Origin: Tepidibacter hydrothermalis
Lineage (GTDB): Bacteria; Bacillota; Clostridia; Peptostreptococcales; Peptostreptococcaceae
Assembly (NCBI RefSeq): GCF_029542625.1
Contig: NZ_CP120733.1
Coordinates: 372,001-436,000 of the forward strand
Length of the DNA stretch: 64,000 bases
Direction of reading: 5' to 3'
The notes under the pieces are model-generated. The model made no database searches. It saw only the letters and a program-made list of their open reading frames with translations, and had not been told where the DNA came from. The position numbers and the translations under genes were made by a program. This document shows positions 17,442-26,228 of this stretch, in pieces. How positions within the stretch are numbered: the first letter of the stretch is position 1; each line of letters opens with the position of its first letter.

Positions 17442-17918
17442 TTATCGCTCCTTACTTTTTAAATGATTTGCAAGCTTTACGTCTCCAGAGTATTCACATG
17501 CATTTATAGTTAATTTTGTTATAGTGTTTATGAATTGTTCTATTTCATCAGCTGATATTCCATCTGTTATAATATCCATCCATTTTGCAAGCGATTCATA
17601 TATATAGGGCTTAACTTTTATAGCCTTTTCAGTTAGATGTAATCTATAAGCTCTTTTATCATCTGGATCTACTTGTCTTATAACATATCCGTTTTCTTCT
17701 AATTTTTTAACACCACGTGCAACATTTGCTTTATCTATTTTAATTTTTTTTGTCACATCATCTTGAGTTATACCATCGTGATAAAAAAGGCATATCAAGA
17801 TCATGTATTGACCTTTACCTATTGATAATTCCTTAAATTCACCATTAATAAATATTTGACCATATCTGTGTAGTATAGATATAGATTTGCCTATTATATG
17901 TCTATCTTCAGCTTTCAA
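17442..17918 (-). CDS. MarR-family transcriptional regulator
   Basis: This 158-residue winged-helix regulator is most likely the repressor of the MATE gene that follows 2 bases later. The DNA-binding region is seen as DGITQDDVTKKIKIDKANV, followed by the wing GYVIRQVDPDDKRAYRLHLT. A C-terminal helix completes the dimerisation domain. The ATG has AAAGGAGAG about 8 bases upstream. Two dyad sequences built from the half site GTTGC/GCAAC and AACTAAAAT lie 80-140 bases upstream (17997-18060) and are good candidates for its operators. A drug-like ligand would relieve repression, by analogy with MarR and MepR. Confidence 0.88.
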   Translation of the reverse strand: MKAEDRHIIGKSISILHRYGQIFINGEFKELSIGKGQYMILICLFYHDGITQDDVTKKIKIDKANVARGVKKLEENGYVIRQVDPDDKRAYRLHLTEKAIKVKPYIYESLAKWMDIITDGISADEIEQFINTITKLTINACEYSGDVKLANHLKSKER

Positions 17919-17934
17919 TTTAATCTCTCCTTTA

Positions 17935-17996
17935 CTTTAAGCAACAAAGTCCGTAGGACTCGTTGGCGCCATGAGCTATGCGATTAGCATAAAATT
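17935..17996 (-). repeat. Repeat B fragment
   Basis: GCAACAAAGTCCGTAGGACTCGTTGGCGCCATGAGCTATGCG matches, with changes, the core of the ~140-bp repeat B at 53702-53840 and the copies upstream of murB. It lies between the marR gene and its presumed operators, so it would sit in the mRNA leader of marR. Confidence 0.6.
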
Positions 17997-18060
17997 ATTT
18001 TAGTTGTTATCGCAACTAAAATAATTTTAACACAGAACTGTTGCGAGTGCAACTAAAATA
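17997..18060. promoter_or_regulatory. Probable MarR operator pair
   Basis: ATTTTAGTTG and CAACTAAAAT form a perfect 10-bp inverted repeat around TTATCG (17997-18022). A second dyad, GTTGC-GAGT-GCAAC followed by TAAAAT, lies at 18040-18059. The shared half sites and the position upstream of marR-MATE suggest two sites for the MarR protein, overlapping its promoter. Confidence 0.55.
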
Positions 18061-18189
18061 TATTCAAAAAAATTTAAAGAATAAGTGTACCTTTTTGACA
18101 TAAAACTACATTTTATTTATAGAAGATGAAACAACCGGTTGAAATTAGTCTTCCAAAACAAAATAAAATTATGATGGAGGATGGTAGAA

Positions 18190-19164
18190 ATGATAAGTAA
18201 CAATAAAAAATTTGATGCAGTGTTTGAAGGTGGAGGCGTAAAAGGAGTAGCTTTTGTAGGTGCAATACGCAAACTTGAAGAAGAAGGATATGAACTTCAA
18301 AGGTGTGCTGGTACATCAGCAGGATCTATAATATCAGCACTTTTAGCAGTAGGTTATACAGGGGAAGAAGTAAAAGAAATTATGCTTAATACAGATTACA
18401 ATAATTTTTTAGATAAGAATATATCTATACTTAGCTCAGGTAATATATTTGAAAAAGCATCACATGCATATAACTTATTTATGGATAAAGGGCTTTATAG
18501 TGGAGATTACTTTGAAGAATGGATATATAATCTTCTTAAGACAAAAGGAAAAATAAAGTTCAAAGATGTTTGTGTAGATGGACAATCGAGACTTAAAATA
18601 GTTTGTGCTGATGTAAGTAAGAGTACTATGTTGATTTTACCTGATGATCTTGAAAAGTATGGAATAGATCCTATGGAATTTGAAATATCAAAAGCAGTAA
18701 GAATGAGTATGAGTATTCCATTCTTCTTTGAGCCAGTAAAGCTAAATCATAATCAAGGAACTAGCTTTATAGTAGATGGTGGAATAATATCTAATTATCC
18801 TATATGGATATTTGATACAGAAGGTAGACCGCAGTATCCAACATTTGGATTTAATCTTGATGAAAATGAGTTAAACTATACAGCACAAGGCAAAACAAAT
18901 TTCTTGTATTATGCAGCTGATGTAGTTAGTACTTGTGTATTCAGCAGTAAAAATGAGGACTCATATATTAGAGATAAAGATTTAGCAAGAACAATAGATA
19001 TACCAACATTAGGAGTAGGAACAACTGACTTTGATTTATCAAAACAAAGAAGCTTAGACTTATATCGATCGGGATATGAAAGCACTGAAAAATTCTTAAA
19101 AGAATGGGATTTTGATAAATATGTACAAGAATATAGAAGTGAAATAGAAGTTACAGCTGAATAA
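18190..19164 (+). CDS. Patatin-like phospholipase (RssA-type)
   Basis: This 324-residue patatin-family serine hydrolase acts on phospholipids or related acyl esters. All three family signatures are visible near the expected places. They are the oxyanion-hole glycine loop FEGGGVKGVAF, the nucleophile elbow GTSAGS with Ser as catalytic residue, and the aspartate motif DGGIISNYP completing the Ser-Asp dyad. No signal peptide is seen, so it is probably cytosolic. The ATG at 18190 is chosen because GGAGG sits 9 bases before it; an ATG at 18181 touches that site directly. It is a single gene, with a strong bidirectional terminator 12 bases downstream. Confidence 0.88.
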   Translation: MISNNKKFDAVFEGGGVKGVAFVGAIRKLEEEGYELQRCAGTSAGSIISALLAVGYTGEEVKEIMLNTDYNNFLDKNISILSSGNIFEKASHAYNLFMDKGLYSGDYFEEWIYNLLKTKGKIKFKDVCVDGQSRLKIVCADVSKSTMLILPDDLEKYGIDPMEFEISKAVRMSMSIPFFFEPVKLNHNQGTSFIVDGGIISNYPIWIFDTEGRPQYPTFGFNLDENELNYTAQGKTNFLYYAADVVSTCVFSSKNEDSYIRDKDLARTIDIPTLGVGTTDFDLSKQRSLDLYRSGYESTEKFLKEWDFDKYVQEYRSEIEVTAE

Positions 19165-19176
19165 TATGATCTAGCA

Positions 19177-19213
19177 AAATACTCTAGGGTTATATAACCC
19201 TAGAGTATTTTTA
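19177..19213. terminator. Bidirectional terminator
   Basis: AAAATACTCTAGGGTTAT and ATAACCCTAGAGTATTTT form an essentially perfect 18-bp palindrome, ending in T on the plus strand and preceded by A. It serves the convergent patatin and leucine-rich-repeat genes. Confidence 0.85.
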
Positions 19214-19220
19214 TGAAATA

Positions 19221-21065
19221 TTAATCATCTTTACTAGAATTTTTTAAATTAGGTAATTTATCTAGCAATGATGTATCTTTTATTTTGTGTTCATCAAACC
19301 AGAAATATTCAAGGTTTGTAAGATTAGATAAAGAACTTATATCATCAATTTCATTATTTATAATACTTATGTATACTAAAGAATGTATATTTGATAAAGG
19401 GCTTATATCTTTTACTTTATTATTATCAATACTTAAACTATGAAGGTTCGATAAAGAACTAAGTGGTGTTATATCTGATATAAAATTAATGCTCATATCA
19501 AGGTTTGCTAAATTAGTTAATGTACTAATTGATGAAATATCGCTTATATTATTTCCTGATATATTTAGAAACGTTAAATTGCTTAAATCAGATAGAAAAC
19601 TTATATCTGATAAATTATTACCTCCAATGTTTAGTTCTTTTAAATTTTTTAATTTAGATATATTAGATAAATCACTGATTTTATTTGATGATATATCTAA
19701 ATCGTTTAAATTATAAAGAGTTGAAAAATCTGGAACTACATTTATATAATTACATCCTAGCTGTAGGCTTGTAAGTCTAGATAAATTAGATAAACTTGAA
19801 GCATCTTGTATATTATTATTGTCAAGATTTAATGTATTTAGGTTTTTTAGATTATTTAAAGGTAGTATATTTTCAATTAAATTATATGAAGCATCAAGGT
19901 CAGTTAAGTATTTAATAGAGCTAAGAGGTGATATATCTTCTATTTGATTTTCACACATATATAAACGATGAATATTTGTTAAAGCGTTAAAACTGCTGAT
20001 ATCTTTTATATTGTTAGAACTAATATAGAGGCTTTCTAGATGTTGTAAGTCACTTAATGCATTTACATAAGTAATATTATTTTCTTCAAGAAATAGTACT
20101 TTTAAATTTTTAAGATTATTTAGAGTGCTTATATCCATAATTTTATTAGAAGAAAGATCTAAATTTTCTAAGTAGCGTAATTGTTTTAATGCAGAAATAT
20201 CTTGAATTTGATTATCACATAAGTCTAGATCTCTCAAAATTTTTAAATCTTTGATACAAGAAATATCACTTATTTTATTAGATTCTAACCTTAGAGTATC
20301 TAAATATTTACAATTAGATATAAATGATATATCTGATATATTACAATCTCTAATAGTAAGCCTGTTTAGGTAGTTTAAATTACTGATTGAATTTATATTT
20401 GATATATTCATTTGCTCTATAATAAGACACTCTAAATTTGGAATATATTTCAAATCTTCAAGGTCTATAGAATTTGAAGAAGTATTGTCGGATGGAACAG
20501 ATATAGATAATTTAACTACGCTTTCTAAATCGCTCTTTAATAAATCTCCTTCTGGTTTGTCTAAATAAAATCTTATAGAGTCTTCAAGATTTTTGTCATG
20601 TATATTAATAACAGTATCTTCTATATTTTTCTTTTCAAAATTAGAATTCGGTTTTATAAGAACGCTCTTTGTTGTAGAGTCCCAAAATACCTTACAGTTA
20701 AAGCTTTCAGATACGAATCTTACAGGAACCATAGTTCGGTTATTACTAATAATAGCTGGTGAGTCTAGATTTACTTTAATATCGTTTACAAGTGCGTAAT
20801 TACGTCCGATTACTAATTCAATTTCGGTATCGTTTTTTTTAGCTATAACGGTTTTAGTATTACTATCCCAGTATATACTAGCACCTAAAGATTCGAAGAT
20901 AGCTCTAACAGGAACCAAAACACGCCCATTTTGAATTATAGGTTGTGAGTCCATAACTAAAGGTTCATCATCTATATACACGTTGATAGAATCAGCAAAG
21001 CATATAGAAAGAGATAAAAAACTTAGTATGAGAGTTAATAATAAAGTTTTGAAATTTAATTTCAT
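19221..21065 (-). CDS. Secreted leucine-rich-repeat protein with stalk (copper-amine-oxidase-N) domain
   Basis: This 614-residue protein has a signal peptide (MKLNFKTLLLTLILSFLSLS, cleavage expected after CFA). The paired copper-amine-oxidase-N or stalk domain follows at about residues 28-140, with NGRVLVPVRAIFESLGA and NRTMVPVRFVSESFNC. After a linker with an HDKNLEDSIRFYL start typical of internalin caps, roughly 19 leucine-rich repeats of about 22 residues run to the C-terminus. Their consensus is LxxLxxLNLSxNxISDISxL, as in internalins. No LPXTG motif or membrane anchor is visible, so attachment, if any, may depend on the stalk domain. A role in binding a protein or surface ligand is inferred. 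The ATG has AAAGGAG upstream. Confidence 0.82.
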   Translation of the reverse strand: MKLNFKTLLLTLILSFLSLSICFADSINVYIDDEPLVMDSQPIIQNGRVLVPVRAIFESLGASIYWDSNTKTVIAKKNDTEIELVIGRNYALVNDIKVNLDSPAIISNNRTMVPVRFVSESFNCKVFWDSTTKSVLIKPNSNFEKKNIEDTVINIHDKNLEDSIRFYLDKPEGDLLKSDLESVVKLSISVPSDNTSSNSIDLEDLKYIPNLECLIIEQMNISNINSISNLNYLNRLTIRDCNISDISFISNCKYLDTLRLESNKISDISCIKDLKILRDLDLCDNQIQDISALKQLRYLENLDLSSNKIMDISTLNNLKNLKVLFLEENNITYVNALSDLQHLESLYISSNNIKDISSFNALTNIHRLYMCENQIEDISPLSSIKYLTDLDASYNLIENILPLNNLKNLNTLNLDNNNIQDASSLSNLSRLTSLQLGCNYINVVPDFSTLYNLNDLDISSNKISDLSNISKLKNLKELNIGGNNLSDISFLSDLSNLTFLNISGNNISDISSISTLTNLANLDMSINFISDITPLSSLSNLHSLSIDNNKVKDISPLSNIHSLVYISIINNEIDDISSLSNLTNLEYFWFDEHKIKDTSLLDKLPNLKNSSKDD

Positions 21066-21192
21066 AATACAACTCCTTTTCTATAATAATTTCCAAATAT
21101 ATAATATTATACAATATATAACATATATATCGAAATCATTATTTGATTTTTAAATAATAATAGTACTAGATTTAATTTAAAGGAGAAACAAT

Positions 21193-21732
21193 ATGAAAAA
21201 GAATCGAATCAAAATTTTATTTAAAGTTGTAATATTACTATATTTTATTATAGGTGTTTTTGGATTACTTGAGGATTTTTCAAGTAGATTATCAGATTGG
21301 ATTGTATTAGGAGTTTGTATTTTTATAATTAGAATTTTAATATGTAATATATCAAATAGAACAGATATATTAAAAAAAATAACTAATATATGTATTCTAT
21401 GTTGTATTTATTTTGCATTAAGTTCTATAATACTAAATCATTATGGCGATAGTCGTAAATCTCTAGAAAAAACTATAATAAACACATTATCATTTGAGAA
21501 CACATTCAATATTCCTGTGAATATAGATTGTGTAATACCGTTAAATGAAAAAAATTTAAATTACACAGGATGTATGAAAGACTACAATAATAACGAGATT
21601 TCTGTTATTATGAATTTCAAAAAATACGATGAAAAATTTATTTTGCCAAATAGAACAATTGTTACTTATAGAGTATTTTACATTGTTCCAATGGTGAATA
21701 TTGTATATGGATATTATGGAGATAATAATTAA
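21193..21732 (+). CDS. Membrane protein with C-terminal soluble domain, unknown
   Basis: This 179-residue protein starts at ATG 21193, with AAAGGAG about 9 bases upstream. Three hydrophobic helices are seen (about residues 8-28, 34-51 and 63-82). A soluble domain of about 90 residues, probably outside the membrane, follows. It includes FENTFNIPVNIDCVIPLNE and a C-terminal YRVFYIVPMVN stretch. No family is recognised. It is transcribed away from the leucine-rich-repeat gene, and the two share a 127-bp promoter region. Confidence 0.5.
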   Translation: MKKNRIKILFKVVILLYFIIGVFGLLEDFSSRLSDWIVLGVCIFIIRILICNISNRTDILKKITNICILCCIYFALSSIILNHYGDSRKSLEKTIINTLSFENTFNIPVNIDCVIPLNEKNLNYTGCMKDYNNNEISVIMNFKKYDEKFILPNRTIVTYRVFYIVPMVNIVYGYYGDNN

Positions 21733-22072
21733 TCTTTTAGATATGTTTAACGCTTTTTATATTGATTTTTAAAAGAGCATACATTTAAAGATAGTTGAAG
21801 TTTAATATCGAAATTAAAAAATAAAGAGCATTAAAATGTTAGTGAATGATTTAAATATTTTTGTATAAAACTCGGATTATACCGTTTGAATATACGTTAA
21901 GAAAGTTCGTTGTTTGACCGTTAGGGAGTTTAGAACTTTTAGTATGTTCAATAAGGTAGAATTCTTAGCTTTATTAAAACGTTAATACATGATCGGTATT
22001 TTGATGCCCTTTATTTTGGATATAAACTTATAAAATTTTCAATATAATGCTTTAGGTAAATAGAAAATGGTT
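21733..22072. other. Intergenic region filled by repeat A copy 2
   Basis: No gene is seen. The stretch is almost entirely repeat A (21818-22017) plus short AT-rich flanks, between two convergent genes. Confidence 0.5.
21818..22017. repeat. Repeat A copy 2, 200 bp
   Basis: It has the same length (200 bp) and orientation as copy 1, with terminal inverted repeats AAAATAAAGAGCATTAAAAT / ATTTTGATGCCCTTTATTTT that differ at two positions. The internal blocks ATATACGTTAAGAAAGTT and GTTAGGGAGTTTAGAACTTT are shared. It has no coding capacity. Confidence 0.75.
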
Positions 22073-22615
22073 TTAGTTAAAAGCACTAATACGTTCTTTA
22101 GTTATTTTCAATATACCTATTTCAGCACTTTTTACATTTTGAGTAGGTATATCTAAAACATTCATATTCTCATCCATCCAAAGAATCATTTTCTCATTTT
22201 CAAACAAGTGATTTGAAAAAGGAGCTTTATAGAATATTAACTTTCCATCTTTGAAGTAAGCAGAAGATAAACCATCCATTTTACCTATATCATCTGCTTC
22301 TGTAGCTGTTAATTTCATTGGTGATCCATCTTTACTCCAAAGGCAAAGTGTTTGCTCTTCCCATCCTTCTTTTATTGGAGGAAGTTTTACTTCTTTTTTC
22401 TCATATGTATTCAGTTCTTTATCAATCATTTTTACTTGCTTCATTACTATTTCCTTTATATCTTTAGGCTCGTCTTTATCTACTGATTCGTTATTAGTTA
22501 ATTCATTAGTTACAGGTTTAGAGTCTTGGGTATTTTGTACTTCTTCTTTTTTTGAACATCCTACACTTAAGATTAGTCCTAAGCTTAGAACTGAACATAA
22601 TAATAATTTTTTCAT
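22073..22615 (-). CDS. Lipoprotein, unknown
   Basis: This 180-residue protein has a lipoprotein signal peptide ending in the lipobox LSVGC (Cys at about residue 20), followed by a charged KKEEVQN linker. It should be anchored to the outer face of the membrane. The mature domain of about 110 residues includes KEGWEEQTLCLWSKDGSP, MDGLSSAYFKDGKLIFY and MILWMDENMNVLDIP. No family is recognised with confidence. AGGAGG lies about 8 bases upstream of the ATG. The gene sits just upstream, in the same direction, of nothing but repeat A, and 105 bases downstream of an orphan GerAB gene. It does not look like a GerAC subunit in size or motifs. Confidence 0.6.
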   Translation of the reverse strand: MKKLLLCSVLSLGLILSVGCSKKEEVQNTQDSKPVTNELTNNESVDKDEPKDIKEIVMKQVKMIDKELNTYEKKEVKLPPIKEGWEEQTLCLWSKDGSPMKLTATEADDIGKMDGLSSAYFKDGKLIFYKAPFSNHLFENEKMILWMDENMNVLDIPTQNVKSAEIGILKITKERISAFN

Positions 22616-22720
22616 TATATAACCTCCTGTATTCTTTCAATGTTTTATAGTATTAATTATAGTGTTTTTTTTACTTGATATAGTTACAAAAAGGTTACAA
22701 AATTATATTTAAAAATATAA

Positions 22721-23815
22721 TCACATATTTTGATTATTATATTTTTTTCTTTTGATTTCAGCAGTTATCCATATAATAATTGGAAAAATAACTTGAAACG
22801 GAAAAGCGTAATATGTCCATATTTCTGAAGTCCATTCCATGTTATACATTATGCTATCATGTACAAAGTAGGATAAATTAATTATAAGTAAAGAAACTAG
22901 AGTAACTATAAATCTATGATTATTAAATCCGAATAGTTTAACAATTCCTTTAGAAGTAGCCAATAAATATATACTTATTTTTACAAAAACTCCCAAAGTA
23001 TATGCAATAGCCATTACTATTTCTAATCTTTGGAGTAAATCTCCAATATCTATTAGAGATATACTTTTATATGCGGGAAAATATGAGTTTGAAGCTATGT
23101 TTACTCCTATAACAGATATAGTAATTAAAGAAGTTACAGTTAATATCGATCCTCCTATTAACAAACCCAATGTATAAATTTTATAAGAAGAATTAATTTT
23201 TTTAAAAGTAGAAAAAGCCATAGAAAAAACTACTACTTCACCAAAGGGAAATGAAAATGACGAAAAAGCTCCCTCTGCAACTGGTTGTATACCATCATAT
23301 AAAATAGGGAGAAGATTATTTACATCTATATCAGGAATTAACAATAATACTACAATAAATCCAAGTGCCATAAGTACTTCCAAAAATAATTCTGTACATC
23401 TAGATATTACTTCTAATCCTTCTTTTACAACCCAAGTACATAATATAGAAATGCCTATCATGGGTATGACTTTAGGAGTTCTTATAAATGCAATTGTATG
23501 GACAAATAGACCAAAATTAAGTAGAACTAATGATGTTGAATGAAATACATACCATACATATAATATACATATTGTCTTTCCGATAAACTTATTGAAACAA
23601 ATCTCTATAATATCAAATAAATCTTTACTTGGAAAAAGATAATAAAGTCTAGCATATATAAGTACCATAGGTAGAGCCATAAACATTGCGGAAATATTAG
23701 CTAACCATAGATCTTGTTTAGCATCAAGTCCTGGAACTATTAATACTGCAGTACCTATTATAAATATAATCATAAGGTATATTCCTTGCTTATCAGAGAT
23801 AACTTCTTTATTCAC
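22721..23815 (-). CDS. GerAB-family spore germination permease (orphan, second copy)
   Basis: This 364-residue protein has about ten membrane helices and the same layout as the copy at 8285-9382. It opens with VNKEVISDKQGIYLMI, then PGLDAKQDLWLANI, and has the central SFPFGEVVVFSMAF block. The GTG at 23815 is used as start because GGAGG lies 9 bases upstream, exactly as in the first copy; an upstream in-frame ATG overlaps this site. No gerAA or gerAC gene is adjacent. The lipoprotein gene next to it is the only possible partner and is too short for GerAC. The two copies are closely related paralogues, so a recent duplication is likely. Confidence 0.8.
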   Translation of the reverse strand: MNKEVISDKQGIYLMIIFIIGTAVLIVPGLDAKQDLWLANISAMFMALPMVLIYARLYYLFPSKDLFDIIEICFNKFIGKTICILYVWYVFHSTSLVLLNFGLFVHTIAFIRTPKVIPMIGISILCTWVVKEGLEVISRCTELFLEVLMALGFIVVLLLIPDIDVNNLLPILYDGIQPVAEGAFSSFSFPFGEVVVFSMAFSTFKKINSSYKIYTLGLLIGGSILTVTSLITISVIGVNIASNSYFPAYKSISLIDIGDLLQRLEIVMAIAYTLGVFVKISIYLLATSKGIVKLFGFNNHRFIVTLVSLLIINLSYFVHDSIMYNMEWTSEIWTYYAFPFQVIFPIIIWITAEIKRKKYNNQNM

Positions 23816-24050
23816 TATACAGTCCTCCAAATTATAATTGAATATTATTAAAAATACTTAATTATATGATTCAAATAAATAATTTCTATTCTGTATAGTA
23901 TTCCTAAATTTGATAAAATTAATCAAAGAGAGTCTTGTTAGTTCAAAACTTAGTAAATAGAATATGATTTTTAAAGAATAAGAATTTGTTACAAAACAAT
24001 GTTAGTATATAATAACATTAGTAGATTAAATTTAAAGGAGCAAATATATA

Positions 24051-26165
24051 ATGGATATACAAAAAAATATATTAAAAAAATATTTTGGATACGATAGATT
24101 TAGAAAAGGACAAGAAGAGGTTATAAATAGTATATTACAAGGAAATGATACGATAGCAATAATGCCTACGGGTGCTGGTAAATCTCTTTGTTATCAGGTT
24201 CCGGCCATGGCACTATCAGGAATAACAGTAGTTATTTCTCCACTAATATCATTAATGAAAGATCAAGTTGATACACTTAATGAAATAGGAATAAAATCAA
24301 CATACATAAATAGTACATTAACAAATCTTGAAATAACAGAGAGATTATTTGATGCAAAAGACGAAGAATATAAACTAGTTTATGTTGCACCAGAGAGACT
24401 TAACTCAGGTGAGTTTTTGAACTTTTTAAATGAAGCAAAAGTATCTTTAATAGCAATAGATGAGGCTCACTGTGTATCTCAATGGGGACATGATTTTAGA
24501 CCAAGCTACACAAGAATTAGTCAAACCATAGAGAATTTAAATGAAAGACCGATAGTTTGTGCATTTACAGCAACTGCTACAAGTGAAGTTAAAGATGATA
24601 TTAAAAAATTATTAAAGCTTAGAGATCCTAATGAATACATAAGTGGATTTGATAGAGAAAACCTTACATTTTCAGTTATAAGAGGAGAGAATACTAAAAA
24701 ATTCATATGTGATTTTGTTGAGAATAACAAAGAACAAACTGGTATAGTATATACATCTACAAGAAAAGCGGCAGAGTCTATATATGAAGCATTAATTAAT
24801 AAAGGACATAGAGCAGGTATATACCATGCAGGTCTTACAGATGAGCAAAGAAGCAAGATGCAGGAGGATTTTTCATATGACAATATAAATGTTATTGTAG
24901 CAACTAATGCATTCGGTATGGGAATAGACAAGTCAAATGTAAGATATGTAATACACAATAACATGCCTAAAAATATGGAAAGTTATTATCAAGAAGCGGG
25001 ACGTGCAGGTCGTGATGGAGAAAAAAGTGAATGTATACTTTTATTCAATCCAAGAGATACTCAAACTCAAAAATTCTTTATAGAAGAGACTATACACAAT
25101 GTAGAAAGAAAAGAATATGAGTATAGAAGACTTCAAGATATGATAGATTACTGCCATACATCAAACTGCTTGAGAAAATCTATACTAGAGTATTTTGGTG
25201 AGGAAAATGTAGATGATAAGTGTGGAAACTGTAGTGTATGTAATGATAATGAAGAAAAAGAAGATATAACAGTACTTGCTCAAAAAATAATTTCTTGTGT
25301 TTATAGAATGCAGGAGAAGTACGGAGCTATACTTATAGCAGAGGTTTTAAGAGGATCTAAGAATCAAAAGGTATTAAAGTTTGGATTAGATAAGTTAAGT
25401 ACTTATTCAATAATAAAAGAATATACGGTAAAGGAAATACAAGAGATAATAAACAAGTTAATAGCTGATGATTATCTTGTCTTGTCGCAAGGTCAATATC
25501 CTGTTGTCAAAATGAACAAAAGATCTATAGATGTTTTAAAAGGTAAGGAACAGGTCTTTATGAAAATAAATAAAAAGGTAAAGAAAATAGCCAACACTGG
25601 AAACGAGCTATTTGATATATTAAGAGATCTTAGAAAAGAAATATCTACAAAAGAGAACATACCTCCGTATATAGTATTTTCAGATGCATCACTTAAAGAG
25701 ATGAGTACATATATGCCTGAGGGTGAAGATGAGTTCTTGACTATAAAAGGAGTCGGACAATCAAAGCTTGAAAAATACGGTGATATATTCATGCAAAAAA
25801 TAGATGAATATAGAAAAAGTAAAAATATAAAGACTAAAGAAGTTAAACAAGAAAAGGAAAATAAAAAAGAAAAAATAAAAAGTCATGTGATAACTTTTAA
25901 TATGTATAATGAAAATAAAAGTATAGAGGAAATAGCAAGTGAAAGAGGTATAGAACCATCCACTGCAAAAGAACATTTATTTAGATGTGCAATTGAAGGA
26001 ATGGAAGTGGACTTAGATCAATTACTTCCAGAGGAATATGAAAAACAAATAGAAGAAGTAACAAATAAGATTGGATACAATGGATTAAAAACTATAAAAG
26101 AAAATTTACCAGATGAAATAAGCTATTTTCATATAAAAGTGTTTTTACACAAAGTCAAAGGATAA
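24051..26165 (+). CDS. recQ: ATP-dependent DNA helicase RecQ
   Basis: RecQ unwinds DNA 3' to 5' during recombination and repair. The 704-residue protein has the full layout. Walker A is MPTGAGKSLCYQVPA, the DEAH box is IDEAHCVSQWGHDFRPSY, and helicase motif VI is QEAGRAGRDG. The RQC zinc-binding cysteines follow in CHTSNCLRKS and CGNCSVC. An HRDC domain spans about residues 515-585, and a C-terminal helix-turn-helix (SIEEIASERGIEPSTAKEHL) is of the kind found in many Firmicutes RecQ proteins. AAAGGAG precedes the ATG. The gene is alone, followed by a weak hairpin and an unrelated membrane gene. Confidence 0.93.
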   Translation: MDIQKNILKKYFGYDRFRKGQEEVINSILQGNDTIAIMPTGAGKSLCYQVPAMALSGITVVISPLISLMKDQVDTLNEIGIKSTYINSTLTNLEITERLFDAKDEEYKLVYVAPERLNSGEFLNFLNEAKVSLIAIDEAHCVSQWGHDFRPSYTRISQTIENLNERPIVCAFTATATSEVKDDIKKLLKLRDPNEYISGFDRENLTFSVIRGENTKKFICDFVENNKEQTGIVYTSTRKAAESIYEALINKGHRAGIYHAGLTDEQRSKMQEDFSYDNINVIVATNAFGMGIDKSNVRYVIHNNMPKNMESYYQEAGRAGRDGEKSECILLFNPRDTQTQKFFIEETIHNVERKEYEYRRLQDMIDYCHTSNCLRKSILEYFGEENVDDKCGNCSVCNDNEEKEDITVLAQKIISCVYRMQEKYGAILIAEVLRGSKNQKVLKFGLDKLSTYSIIKEYTVKEIQEIINKLIADDYLVLSQGQYPVVKMNKRSIDVLKGKEQVFMKINKKVKKIANTGNELFDILRDLRKEISTKENIPPYIVFSDASLKEMSTYMPEGEDEFLTIKGVGQSKLEKYGDIFMQKIDEYRKSKNIKTKEVKQEKENKKEKIKSHVITFNMYNENKSIEEIASERGIEPSTAKEHLFRCAIEGMEVDLDQLLPEEYEKQIEEVTNKIGYNGLKTIKENLPDEISYFHIKVFLHKVKG

Positions 26166-26228
26166 TATTGTAAAAAGATACCTTAATATGGTATTATTAT
26201 AATGCTTTAAATCAAGGGGGGAATAGAT

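Noticed and set aside
19221-21065. CRISPR or tandem DNA repeat array
   Set aside because: The periodicity of about 66 bases comes from the 22-residue leucine-rich repeats of a continuous coding frame; the DNA units differ and there are no spacers.
22073-22615. Lipoprotein next to GerAB as a GerAC subunit
   Set aside because: At 180 residues it is about half the usual GerAC length, lacks the GerAC motifs, and is separated from the permease gene by 105 bases.
24521-24964. Antisense open frame within recQ
   Set aside because: It is the shadow of a strongly conserved helicase frame, with no ribosome binding site and a composition typical of antisense AT-rich reading.
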